Of a stretch of 64,000 nucleotides of DNA, positions 50,101 through 63,000 are shown one piece after another. Position 1 is the first letter of the stretch, and every line of letters starts with the position of its first letter. Origin of the DNA: Nematostella vectensis (taxonomy: Eukaryota; Cnidaria; Anthozoa; Actiniaria; Edwardsiidae); NCBI RefSeq assembly GCF_932526225.1, contig NC_064037.1, positions 11,080,203-11,144,202 on the forward strand. Reading direction: 5' to 3'. Below the pieces are notes generated by a model. The model was not told the DNA's origin. It did no database searches and saw nothing but the letters and a program-made list of their open reading frames with translations. Both the position numbers and the translations under genes were made by a program.

Positions 50101-52026
50101 CCACTGGGGACACAATAAACCCTCTGGCAGTGACCACCCCCAGTGACAGTGCTTACAATGCTTACGAGGGCCATGTGTTAGAAAACATATTCGGTTAAAT
50201 ATGTTACCCTCGATAAACAAAGATTAAACTGAAACTAAACTGAAATGAAACCCCCCTTAGTGCAAAAAATGGGCCATTTCTTATTAAAGAATCTTCATAT
50301 ACTATGCTTTATCCATATCATACCTATGACTGCACACCCCCCTCAGCCAATCCTGGGTACGCCACTGCTAATTGTCCCAAAATGTGCACCTAACATGAAT
50401 TTCACGTAATAAGGTAAACTGCCCAAATCCTTTTTAGAAATTATAAAAGTCCTCTGTTCTGTTGTTTACAGTTATGTGTCTTAATGTTGATGAAGTCAAT
50501 CATAAGGCTGTGACAGGGTCTGCCGACAACAAGCTCAGTATAACCACATTTGGTTTGGATGTAAGTCCTTATTTTATTTGACTGTGTATTTGTTTCAAAC
50601 CAGCTCTATTGCACAAGTATCCTGCAGTCACCTTTTCATTAGCATCAAAAATAAAATTTCCATTTGCAATTTTGGGTCTGCTCCTCAAAAGGCTTTTTGC
50701 TTCAAATGAGGAATTTCACATCCAGATTTATACAACATGTATCTAAAGTGAATATCAGTTAGTCTTCAGTTACCTGAGTTCTGTTTGTCAACCTGTTTGT
50801 CCTGGTCTGTTCGCAAATAAAAAAGTGAACACAAATGTGCATATGTCCGGGGGTGTTACTGTAGATAACCCAAAGTTGTTATCATATCTCACTAGAGACT
50901 GTCTATATGATGGCCTATTCCACTATTTATTGATTTATGGTTTAGTCTTCTCTTGTGCATCCCCTACCTATGATAAGTCTCCCTTTTCCCTTGTAACATT
51001 CATTGCTATCTAGGGCCAGTTATCAAGTACTGGTGAAGTCCAGCTGAAGACAGAAGGAGTTGCATCAGTAAAAGTGAGATGTGACTCACGGATTTTAGCC
51101 TCAGGGGCCTGGGACGGCAGGTGAGTCTTGTAGGAGAGGGAGAGAAGGAGGGAGGGAGGGAACTTGCTTAGAGTAGAGCTTCTAAAGGACTAAAGGACAG
51201 CAACAAGGATGGCATTGACATAGCCCTAAACATATCATTTAGAAATAGTAAAGAGTTTTTGCATTGTCATGGTTTAGCCAGAGTATCAGGCGATTTTATT
51301 TTTCAAAAGTTGGAGAGGAAAAATGGGTATATACTTTAAAGGGAATGATATAAGGGCCTGGGCTACCTATGGCCTGCATAAAAAGTCGGTCCTTATCCCT
51401 TAACTTTTCTTCTTCCCTTTGCCAATGACATAAGTTTGAGTCTGATTTTACAACGTCGCCAGAGTTTTTTTTAGTTCACGACAAAAGCCATCTGCATACT
51501 CGTTTAGTCGTTCTTGGCATCAAATCTGAAGCTCGCTTATATCTTTCCCACTGCTGCTGTGCGATGCATAGGGATTTAATTGGTTGGTTCCATATTATTA
51601 TTCAATCTTAAGATCATCATAAACAACAGCTCCAACTCATTCCTTTATCAACCACCCATCCAATGCATCGGAGAATTTATTTGTAGAACAACATCATTCC
51701 ATCACCCATAATGTAGAACGCATCGGGATTATTAATTTGCAAGTTGAACATATTCCGCCTTTAGATGCTGGGTCTTAACCCCTATTGTCGCAAATTCCAT
51801 TGTAAATTAGCGCGGGAACGTTAACTGTAATAGCGAAGATGGTTTTCTTTATCTTCCTAGAGTTCGCGTTCACAGTTGGAAGAGTCTAAAGCCCCTAGCC
51901 GTGCTCAATTACCACTGTGCGACAGTGAATACCGTCGAGTTCTCAAGCGAATCGTCAGCAGGGCGAATGCTTATGGCTGCTGGATCCAAAGACTCACGCA
52001 TAAGCCTATGGGATATTTATAATTGA
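47093..52026 (+). CDS. GNB1L: GNB1L, G-protein beta-like WD40 protein, 9 exons, complete
   Basis: Exons: 47093-47250, 47948-48070, 48309-48424, 48509-48546, 48662-48731, 49680-49823, 50472-50560, 51014-51120, 51861-52026; 336 aa (human 327). An in-frame ATG at 47135 (MDRKPSPGPVYVLRGT) is the alternative start and would give 322 aa. The protein follows human GNB1L throughout: VYVLRGTIGSVNALKF; SSNGIISLWNLKTKR; HGRDGKIFIWDI; GFCKFSIL; ILCGYENGKVALWDIS; ILASGAWDGRVRVHSWK; and MAAGSKDSRISLWDIYN before the stop. It is a WD40 propeller with no other domain. The mammalian protein acts with TTI1-type factors in stability of PIKK kinases. A better-looking donor, GTAAGT at 47243, was rejected because only GTAGGT at 47251 keeps phase with exon 2. 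Confidence 0.93.
47385..47582. mobile_element. Diverged MITE of the ATAGCTGTCAAC family, copy 4
   Basis: The left end TACTTGCCAACCTTGAAAGC and the right end GGGGAGAGTTGGCAGTGTAT resemble the family termini with substitutions. The internal GGGAGTCTCCTGC block is shared. It lies in GNB1L intron 1. Confidence 0.5.
48944..49046. mobile_element. Small MITE in GNB1L intron 5
   Basis: AAAGAGCCCCTGTCAG at the left and CTGACAGAGGCCCTTT at the right are inverted repeats with one mismatch around about 100 bp. A related half-copy (CAGCCTTTGTCAGCCACCGT) is at about 60890-60910. Confidence 0.6.
49858..50250 (+). mobile_element. tRNA-derived SINE in GNB1L intron 6
   Basis: A tRNA-like head beginning GGGTGGCCTAGTG carries a perfect B box GGTTCGAATCC (49919-49929). 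A body of about 270 bp follows (GGACACTAAACCGGAGGCCC) and ends in ACTGAA-type short repeats. It begins about 35 bp after the exon 6 donor, in gene sense. Confidence 0.8.
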
Positions 52027-55000
52027 GGTTATATGCCCCTCTCTTTTGCCTTGTGGGACGCACAGTGAAAGCAACATTGGATCCGCGTTCCGTAACATCG
52101 TTTGCGCATGGATATTAGAGGACGAAAGGTTTTCCGACAAGGACATGAGAAATATTTACTTTCACCAGGGTCTACGTTCAGCAATTTGGGGGGGAAAAGG
52201 TATTTTACACTATTGGAAGGAGTATGTTTGAAATTTGCGGGTTCCTTCGATAAAGAGCGCTTATCTTCAAGATCACGTGCTGTTTTTCTCATGAAGAACC
52301 GACTCAAGGTGCTGAAGATTCGTCTGAGTGTATGTATGTGGCGTCTCATTAGGGATCTTACGCAACGACGACGGCGTGGAGAACGTGACCCAAAAAAATG
52401 CTTTTATACTTAGCGCTCAATTCTATTATTAGGGACTTCACGCGAAAGGTGACCAAAGAAAATTCAGAGCCGGACTTGAAATACATTCTGAAATGGCCTG
52501 TCTGATAATTTTCAGCCGTTTTCCTAAAAACTATGACGTGGAAAGTCCAAGTTTCATGGTCTAGAATGAGGACGGAGACGACGTGTGTGCTGACCAGACT
52601 TTCATTGTTTGCTATGGCATAAAAAGGGTTCTACACTATAACTAAAAAGTTGATTTTATAAAAAATAGTTCAGCATTTATTGCGAGCGCTAAGCATAAAA
52701 GCAATTTTTGTCACATTCCTCTTTCCGTCGTCGGTCGGCGTAAGGTATTTCCCCGGGGGGTTCATCCCATGTCGACCTGATAGGGATGCTCGTCGTATTT
52801 TTTAGGGGTCAAAATCGGGCCTCAGGTATTTTTTAGGGGGTATCCTAGAAAAAAAAAAGGCTTTTCTCTTAGAATTGGTATTTTTAGGGCCTCTGGGGTA
52901 TTTTTTAAGGGTAGCAAGTTTTGGTGTGCGGGTATTTTTTAGGGGTATTTTTCGAATTTCACGACAAGCATCCCTATCACTTTTCCCCTGAGGAACCCCC
53001 CGGAGGTATTTCTCTCATCAATTGAGACAGAGATGTGATTTGAAGGGAGTGTGGTTCTGGTACAAGGTGCTTGTTTACGGCAAAAACCTTCTCTTGCCCA
53101 AGGTCTCTTGGAACAAATGCCACGTGCAGTTCTCTCACGTTGAAGGAGAAATAATGTAAAATATGTGGCTTTGGCGGTTTTCCGGAAAATGCCTTCATGC
53201 TATTGGTCAGACGTAATTGCATAACCCCGCTGGCTTAGTAGAAATTATGACATAACGGGCTCAGTCATATTCACTGAAGAGCGATCAGAAGATAACATTT
53301 ATAATTCATGTGCGCGGTCTGCTCCCAACCTTGGGGATTTTTTTTTGTTGCGTTCGTATATATTCAATATTTGGAAGTGTGCGTAAATAAGGATCTAATA
53401 CAACGACATATAGACAACACTCAACAACTAAAAAGGGGTCGTACTATGGTAACAGTTCGCAAAGAAATATCGACCTCACAAAGAGAGGGAGAGAGGTGTT
53501 TTTTTCAAGCGCATCACTTATATCGCGAAGTCTTTCTTGTGAAGCGCTCTTAGCCGGATACGCTTATATAATGTCAACTGAGATATTCCAGTACTTGGGG
53601 AACAAGAAAACGCAATGGAAAGCTCACATCAAGGAAAATAAGAGGGTGGCTGTTTTTCGTGAGAGGATTGCGCCGGTTGAGCGAAATGGTGAGTTTCTCA
53701 TCAATTATCATTCATAAGTATTTTGCATTGTTTTACACATATGCGTCATATGTTATTCTATTATTTCCTTATAAACAATCAAAGAAGCTCGCTCACGAAT
53801 TTTTTTCTTGCGTTTTATTAAGTGGCTTTTCTAAAGCGCTAAATCAAATGGTGCTAGAAAAAAGTTTTACCAAATTGTAAGGTGCATCGGTGTTTATCAT
53901 AAATAATTAGGATGGAAACTATTTTCTTACTCACATCAATTCAGCCAGTAAAATCTCGATTTCACCTTAATTATTTCATAAGTCAAGCTGTGCTTTTAAC
54001 GCTCGCATTGTCCTATATAAGTAAAAATACTTTCCCGGGCCCTCGTAACATCCTTATTCTTTCAAAAACACGCGTTTTGAATTTTGGCCGGCTATAACAA
54101 AATCTCAAGCCGTGACGATCTTCACAGAAGCCTACAAGCTACTCTCTTTTGCCCAATTTAAAGAGCTATTGCTTTTTGTCCTGTGCGGAAAAAAATACAT
54201 ACTTCCCATGCAGATCTGAATCTTTTTACAACGATCAATATTGGATGAACTAAATTTGAATACAAGTGTAATATACTTTGCAAAACCAATGCCAGTTAAA
54301 GAGCAAAATTTTATAAGCGTTTTCCCGAGTTAAACGCTTTAGCCAATGTGCCAGAATAGCAATGCGTACATACGAAAGAAACCTCGGAAACCTTATAGAT
54401 AGGCAGGAAACGATGTGCGCGACTCTAGCCGTGTTGGCCATATAATCCCTTCTTTATACGCAAAACAAGTTATTTAGCTCAAACGTATTACAGCTATCTT
54501 GTTTTCTGTTTTAACTGGATTAATTCCACGTGTGTTCTGCGACGATGGGGATATGTTCTTATAAATGAACTCGTATGAAATCATTTAAATCGGTGGAGGG
54601 GGTTATAAATGGCCCCCATTTGTTTTGAAATTCCGATGATGAATCGTAAATACTCTATTTCTCTTGTCTTGGGTTTTTCACGAGATGGCATTTTTTTCTT
54701 TCATTTTAGATGTTCGTTTTGGTCTTCATTAGCTTTGATAAAGATGAAAGAGAAATAAGATAGCTTATTGACTTTTGCTCAGTTGCCAAAACTACACTTG
54801 ACAACTCTCTCTCGTTGGAAAACCACATTGGTCATGTAGCAAAATAAATCATTACTTACACGGCTTGGGTGCCTTACGGGATGCCAAAACTTCCCTCTCC
54901 TGTATGCTATTATGTCTGGGGATGCATCAAGAATAAAGATCAAACGCGTCGCTTCGCCTGTGCAGGGATAATGAAAAAACATATCGTTGGATTATTTCTT

Positions 55001-57015
55001 GGGGGAATAGAAACGTTCCCATTTGCGGGTACAGCCAGTAAGGAAATGTGTCGCACTTTGGTTGTTTCTTTAATCACATGCTTGTTATCACATCAACCGT
55101 TGAGTTTTAGATTTCAGCTACTGTGCCACTCTCACGGGTCTTGATAGTCGTCTGCCATTTACCCTATGCCTAAGCTATAAACAAATCGATTCGCCACCAG
55201 TTGTAAACCAAACATTACTGATGCCACAATGATGGGTTATAGCTTCATTTGCTAAGCAAGTTATTGAAGATAAATTGTTTTCCTGTATGTTTTTTGCATT
55301 AATTATGTCAGAATTGTCTGAAGATCCAGTCATCATCGCAACAAACGTCACTTAAAAAGGGCGGATGAAAAAAGGCGTGGAGCAATGGTTAGGAAAAACA
55401 GTGCGGTTTCTGGAAGCGAAATAGCAGTGTGCGGGTAACACATTGCTGTTTCTGGATGCGAACAAGAAATACTTTATGCAGACATCGATAAAAAATCAAA
55501 AGGAGCTTTCGTGTTCAAATCGATCTTTGTGCATAATATAATAGACTTTTGGTGCGAATTCAGTTGTCCGTGTAGTCATGCCAGTTGTGCCAATTATTTG
55601 ACCCCATTTGGAGGGTACATTGATCCGGTAATGTTCGCGGGCGAGTGTCCGATTTCTCGCCGCATTATGTCATAACATTGATCCCTGACGATAAAACTCG
55701 TCGGGCGGTAAGGAGAAGAATGTAAGCAAGGTCTACTTCCAGAGGAAATAGATAAGCTAGGAGAAACTACGTAAAGCTCTTTGTGAACGTGTCTTGTTGA
55801 GGTATTGATGGTCCTTACAAGCAAGAATAACTTAACGAATCTCTTTTAGGCGCCATGGTTGTCACCCTAGCAAAATAAAAAAAGGTGTAAGAGAAAGCGT
55901 CCATTTCCCTCGCGGTTGATTTGGGGAAGCTTATGCAATATTTTCGATTGGTGCGGTGAGAGGAGCTAAAAGCTTTGTTTTTTGATGTCTTGTTTCTGTC
56001 AATATTATGGCAAAACAAGCAATTATAAAATACAACAACAGCGAATAAAAACAACACAAATAAACCAATATAATTTTGCTGTAGTTGTCGTTGCTTCTGT
56101 TGTTTTTGTTGTTGAAGTACTTTATTTATCATTGTCGCTGTTCTCGTCGTAATTGTTTTGGGTTGACAGAATGTGCAGGACGTTCCCGGGCGTGCCGTAT
56201 TCAGTTCGCCACCCAAAAATTGGCTATGGCATTATATTTTGGTATATTTTTATTTGTCTTTTAAAGGGATTGTCTAAAAATCTGGTTATGCCCGGACTTA
56301 ACTGGCTTAACTTTTTCCTGCGATAGTAAACAAAAATATCAAGTAAATTTGGTTAGCTCGATAAAACAGCATTTTTTGTTTCAATTGGCTTTTTGATTTA
56401 GAAGAAGTATTCTCAATTATTTGGGTGGAGCAGAATTTAAACAGCACACTGGTTTGTTGTAGTTATTGTCTTTTGGAATATTTATTTATTCCTCCCCAAT
56501 AAGTGAACCATGCGTGAACATTTAGCTCTTTTTTTTTATAACATGCGAATCAAACTAGGTGTGCAAAGAGACATTAATGTTTATATTGAACACTAATGTA
56601 GTAGTGTCGTTTTTGTTTATAAGAATATGTGAATTTGTTATCCAAAAGAAAACCATAATCACCATGCATGTCAAAATTACTGTAATATTGTGTGCTATAG
56701 AAATGCAAATTTATGTGCTTGTAAACGTTCTAAACCACAATAGGTTCTATCGCAAAGCGAAATAAAATCCCAAAGACCATTGTTTGTTAATCGTTTGTGA
56801 AATCAATTTTCTCAATGTCAACTTTTCTCATGGGTTAAATTGGAAGGAGAAATCTACAAGCGATTTCGTGAAATGGGTAAATAAAAAAAGAGAAATCCAA
56901 ATTCTGCCCCGAGCACCAAAGATTTAACCCAAGTATTTACATGGAATACCCGCTCCTGATTGGTTAATCGTTAATGAATATTCATTACCTCTCGACCTCC
57001 TCGGGAAAAGCCAAG
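52027..57015. other. Intergenic stretch between GNB1L and SGSM
   Basis: Contains the MITE near 52.8 kb and several isolated frames. The most exon-like is plus 53572-53692 (MSTEIFQYLGNKKTQWKAHI onward), which follows a TATATAA and runs to a GTGAGT donor. I found no second exon for it. A minus frame at 56216-55815 has a poly-Gln tract from CAA/CAG repeats and a hydrophobic stretch, and looks spurious. No gene is supported. Confidence 0.45.
52779..52978. mobile_element. MITE with GATAGGGATGCTCGTCG termini
   Basis: Seventeen-bp inverted repeats with one mismatch enclose about 200 bp built of repeated GTATTTTTTAGGGGT blocks. A further inverted pair CCGGGGGGTT/AACCCCCCGG flanks it at 52753 and 52995. 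Confidence 0.7.
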
Positions 57016-60000
57016 ATGGCTCCTCCGAAAGGTATAGCGGCAAGCAATTCGCTGCAAAAATGCCTTCCAATTCGCTAACTATTTCATTTCTCGCTAGAGC
57101 ACTACCAAGGCAAACTCAATACCTGTTTACTATATATTTTCAGATGTGGAAACACGTCAGAAATTGTTGGAGACTTTAAAGAGAGAGGTGAGTTGACAAA
57201 CACTTGTTTAAATCGACTAAAAACTAGCAGTTCCGTCCCCGAAAATAAAGCTTTTTTTAATTACAAATAGATATTCACTATTCTACATAGCATAGCGGTT
57301 CTAACAGAGGCTCCTGTTATTTTTAGAAGCATGACTTTGATAACTTCGTTTTCAAATATATGGGTAGTTGCTTTCGAATATTTCATTCTTATTTTTTTCA
57401 TTCCCAGGTGAAACAGATCATGGAAGAAGCGGTGATGAAAAAGTTTATCCATGCAGACAGCTCGACCATCACTTCCCTTTGTGGTAAGAGGCACATATTC
57501 ATGTTCCATAGAGGGCTGTCTTACATGCCCTAGGTTCTTATAGAGTGGTTCATTGATTTGTTTTATTTATTTAATGATTTCGAATCAAAATTATTGATCG
57601 CGCGTTCGAAGACGCAGTGAAAACACGCTCGAATTCTAATTCAATTTAAGGTTTTGGCTGAGGGCGTTTGATCTTTTAGCCACGACTACCTCGTTATTCC
57701 TGGATTTAAATCGTAATCAATTCTACGTTTGTCGCTAGTTCTTCGGTGTAAACAGAATATATTTTTCTTCTGACCCGTTTGTATATAGTGCAGAGAGGAA
57801 GCGATCGCTCGGCAAATATTTTCTTGGATTAAGTTCCCATGAAAGACAGCGTTTGCAGTTCAATGATAACACGGAAACCCTACCTAAAAATCACCTTTTA
57901 TCTCTCATACAATAATTCCACATATCCCAGGACATAATCCACCCTAGGTTAAGGATTGATTTTACTTAACCCCTTGTACCATGGAGATTTAAAAATCACC
58001 CAGGCCTGTATTCATATAATTAATGAGTTTTTCCGTAAACTATGTAGGATTATACTTATATAGATATAAGTAGATGTATGCAACTTGGGAATATTAAGAC
58101 CAAATATATTTATTTTGTTAGATTAAATTCCTGTAGGCATAATCTCACCATATTTTTGTTGTACTTAAATTTGTTTTTTGTCTTCTTCTTCCCATTGTTG
58201 CTATTTTGGACCCAGACTGCAATTAAGTCGTGTTTTTATTCTCGATTCAGTGACAAATGGCTTGGCCCAGCAGGGCCTCCTATCACGTTCCTCGGTTTCA
58301 GAGAATAATGACCACTCACTGAAGGAGACTCAGTGAAGGATTTTTATCACCTAACAAATTGTGAAGAGCAGAAAACAATGTCTTGTTAGAAATAGTAGTA
58401 ATTGGATCTAGCAGGCCCGTAATGATTTTTTTGTAATCCATTTGGATTACAAGATATAGTACAGCAGATACTGTTTATCAACTCAGTTTTATGTTTTTGG
58501 GATTTTTATTTATAAAGAAGATAAAATCTTTTGAAAAAAAATAGGATATCTAGTTTAAGTGCATTATAGTTTAATCTGGCAGATTGTTGTTTTGCATAAG
58601 GTTTTTCTGTGAAAGCTCCCCATCAAGTCGCAACATTTGTCTTTCTTAATAGCATTATTAACCTATCTTTAAATCACTTGCTTATCATCAGTAAATTCAA
58701 CATTTGTCACATTTTGTTCTAGACTGCCCTAGCTGTCAAACTTTACACCTAGCATCAAAAAAGCATTAAGATTAAAGAGACATTAGAGCAAGCATATGTT
58801 GGATGTTTTTTATTTATTATAGAGTTTGAATTGTGAAGCTAAAAGGGTCATCATTTGCAGACACAAAGATAACACCAGCCATATTTGTACTCTTAGTCAC
58901 TTATATTACATAATTCATAAAAAAAACAATGAGGCTCATTCATTGATTAGTTAAAGCAATCGCTCATTGCCTGAATTTACTAAAATTATACACAATGCAT
59001 TATAACTATTTTCCACATAAGGTCAAGTAGGTGTGGCATATAATTGATTATTTTAGCTAGTGAAATTTTCTTGTTCTCTTTGCAAATCAAAGCACAGCTA
59101 CGATTGAGCTATGATGAGTTTGTTTTCATAGAAAAAAATCAATTCAGCTGAAAATCATAAAAAATGGCAAAACTCCTCTGGCAGATCCAAGATTCCCAAT
59201 AAGAGGGGGGGTGGGGTGGAGTGGGGAGGCAAAAGCAAGGATTTTATGAAAGGGGGGAGGGGGCTGGACTTATTGTTCTTTCATGGATTTTTAAGTATTC
59301 AAATACTTCATATTTTCATTAATGATTAAGGGGGTCAAGTTCTGCTCGCCACATAATTAGATGTGCGCATGTTATCTGTGAGGGTAGCGACACCTCCATT
59401 TTTTAGTTAGTACCACTTTTTTATTTAATCAAATTTGCTGTGTTTTTATTTGTATCTCTTGTTTTTCTGAGACTAGATTATCACCTGGTCTCCAGAAGCT
59501 TAACTCACTAAAATCACCTTTGCTCTATTCTCATATTTCCTGTTTCAAATTTTGTATAGATAGTCCTGATTCAACTGCATGGTCAGACTTTTAAAAAAAA
59601 CACCTTTTCTCTATTCTCATATTTCTTGTTTCCAATTTTGTTTAGATAGTCCTGAGTCAAATGCATGGTCTGACTTTGAAAATCACCTTTGCTCTATTCT
59701 CATATTTCTTGTTTCCAATTTTGTTTAGATAGTCCTGAGTCAAATGCATGGTCTGACTTTGAAAATCACCTTTGCGCTATTCTCATATTTCTTGTTTTCA
59801 ATTTTGTATAGATAGTCCTGAGTCAAATGCATGGTCTGACTTTGAAAATCACCTTTGCTCTATTCTCATATTTCTTGTTCCCAATTTTGTAGTCCTGAGT
59901 GAAATGCATGGTCTAACTTTGAAAATCACATTTGCTCTATTCTCATATTTCTTGTTCCCAATTTTGTATAGATAGTCCTGGATGAAATGCATGGTCTGAC

Positions 60001-63000
60001 TTTGAAAATCACCTTTGCTCTATTCTCATATTTCTTGTTCCCAATTTTGTATAGATAGTCCTGAGTGAAATGCATGGTCTGAGTTTGAAAATCACCTTTG
60101 CTCTATTCTCATATTTCTTGTTCCCAATTTTGTATAGATAGTCCTGAGTAAAATGCATGGTCTGAGTTTGAAAATCACCTTTGCTCTATTCTCATATATC
60201 TTATTTTGTATAGCTGCTGTACAGGCTGGGCTCACGCATGGTCTCAAGAAGCGCGCTGGTGGTCTTCTGCCTGCATATGATACTCAGACCATACTAGAGA
60301 AACTGGCGAAAATGTCAGAAGCCGCTGCTGAACTTGTAAAAGAATTGTCTGGAAATGAAAGCTCACAGAAACTAAATAATGGAACTTCAGGTAAAGTTGC
60401 TCTTTCGTGTATGTGTCTCTAGTTGACAGCTCTGAAGTATACTATCAAAAGCTTTTTTTATCAGAATAGCTCAAAGAATTCTTGTAACTAATCAAAGACT
60501 CGGATATTGAGACATGGTAAACTCATAATAGTTTTGTTCTCGTTTAGTTAGTCTTATTTTTTGTTATTGTTTTGTCATACAGGTGGTCCAGGGGAGAGTC
60601 CCAAGTCCAAGCTCAGCTTTAGTCTTGGCCCTTCCAGTAATTCCAGCACCAAAAAGATTAATGGGTACAGCGTGACTGGACACTGCGGCAAGTACCTCTG
60701 GATCAGAATCGCTCTCTTGGAAAAATTACTCACCAGGATTGTGGTAGACCTCAAGTCATATGCCAGGTAAAAGAAATAGAACCCTACCCTCTTCTTATTT
60801 TGAGAGTTTTTATTGTATTAGATTTTATGATAAAAAAAACAACAGCAGACAACTATGAGTTTATAGGTAATATAATATGTAGTCCTTAAACAGCCTTTGT
60901 CAGCCACCGTTTGGTTTTGTCTCAATGAGATCACAGTATATGTTTTTCTTGTTGCAGCATGTTCTATGAGCCAGAAGCCTTGATAGCTGATCCTGTTGAC
61001 GGCCAGATATTCATTGAGCTCTTGGACGGCCCTTGTGCGCTTGACTTTTCCAAAATGAAGACTCCAGACAGCTATTGGACAGACCCCTCTGCCGACGAGC
61101 TTGTGCAGAGACACAAAATCCACAGCAGTCTGTACCCAGTGCCTTCCTCGCCGAACCCACCCCGCCCTCAGCTTGGGGCAACGGCCAGGAAACAGGAGGA
61201 GAACACTGCTGTTGCTCCAGTCATGGCCCGGGAACACATAGAGTCTCTCCATCAGAACAGCTATACAACTTTGCTCTATGGCAAGAACAATGTGAACGTG
61301 CAACCAGTGAGTACTGTGAATTGCCATATTACTATTGCAAATATTTATGCAAAATTGAAAGATATTCAGCCATTCAGCAGAAAAAAACAATTCACCCTTT
61401 CGGCGCTGATAAGTCACATGCATTTTAAGGGGTCAAAGTCCAACAAATCGTAAACAACCCGCGGCTGCAATAAATTTTGAGTTACATAGTTATGTGATCA
61501 AAAGCCACTCATTTAGTTATGGAACATCATTCATTGCAGCATGAGAAAGCGAGTCCTATCCCTGGCTATCTGTCATTACACAAGAGTAATGAGTTGCTGG
61601 TGCTTAAATGGACACCCAATACACTAATGAGTGGATCGGATGAGAAGGAAAAGAGCTTGTTCTGGGATTATGCACTCACGGTTAACCTGAATGATGTGGT
61701 CTATCTTCATTGTCACCAACAGTGTGAGTACATGGAAATCGAAGAATAATTGTTGTAATGAAAGTAACACAATAACTTTAAACTAATCAGAGAACACTTT
61801 TGTTTGTTTAAGTCTCTAAATTCTTTAAAATTCCTTATGGAACTTTGAAGTGAAATGGATGGATGCTGCTAGATGGTTTCCCAGTCGAAGTCGTGCGTGA
61901 ATATATTCGCACAAAACTGGGACTTTTGTGCTGGAACTTTTTCCCAAGTTTTTTCTCTCACTAAAAAGTTTTGTCTGCTTAGTAAGCGTTTCCTTTTTTC
62001 TGCACCCTTACCCCCTGAATGATCCTTTTTGTAACTGCCTTTATTGCTGCTCTTTTGACAGCTGGCTCAGGCGTGGTTATTCTGATTGGTCAAGACGGCG
62101 TACAGAGACCACCCATCCACTTTCCCACAGCTGGCTCACTTCTCTCCTTCCTCAACTGTTTGGAGAATGGTCTCCACCCCTTTGGACAGTTGGACCCACC
62201 ATTATTTGCCCCTCGGAGCAGAGGACTGGTACTCCCGAGTCTCAAGAAGACTGGGGAGAGTTCGGCACCAGTCTCCCCCAACAAAGAGCTGAATAACCAG
62301 GACTATGTATTTCGGCTAGTTTCAGCCACGAAACCTGAGGATGTTGGTAAGCAAGGATTAAAAGTTCTGAAAATATCATTTCAACTACAATATAAGGTAG
62401 TTAAAGCCGCATTGTCACCAGTTTGCTTCCGGTCGATTACGTAACAATCTCCTATGATTTTTAACGGAAAACGCGAAAAGAATTTCAAAATAGTGAAAGA
62501 AGTGTGTCTATTGGAAGTTTATTTGAGGATGGACTGACAATTTACAGCGAATGGCCTGTTATATATCTCGGATTCTAAAATATTCTACTTGTGTCTTTTA
62601 ACGGTTGAGGTTTCATTCGGACCTCCGGAAGTAAACTGGTGAAAATGCGGCATTAAAGAAGTTGAAAGCAAGTTGTGTTGCTCATGTATGCATGTTAATT
62701 ATTTCAGTTTCCAAGGAGATGGAGAAACTAGGATCACGAAAGAAGTTCATGAAGAAGCCAGGCCTCGCAAGTGGCTCCAAGATTTCTAGCTTCAGCCGTA
62801 GATTGCAAAAACACAATGGACAGCCGACCAGGTAAGAGGGCAAGCTTTCAATCACGGAAAGAACATCAGAAGAAGAGTGTCCAATCGTGCTCAGTGGACA
62901 ACCTATAAAATCGAACCCCTCGAGTTACAGTTATTGTTTACAATGACGATACTATATAGTTGCCTGCTAGCCTGTTCTAATTTGGGGTTAATTGAAATTT

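Noticed and set aside
52029..52413. Overlapping frames just after the GNB1L stop on both strands
   Set aside because: No domain, no splice structure; 3' flank of GNB1L.
55815..56216. 133-codon minus frame with poly-Gln and a hydrophobic segment
   Set aside because: The Gln tract is a CAA/CAG microsatellite; the rest has no homology I recognise and no splice partners.
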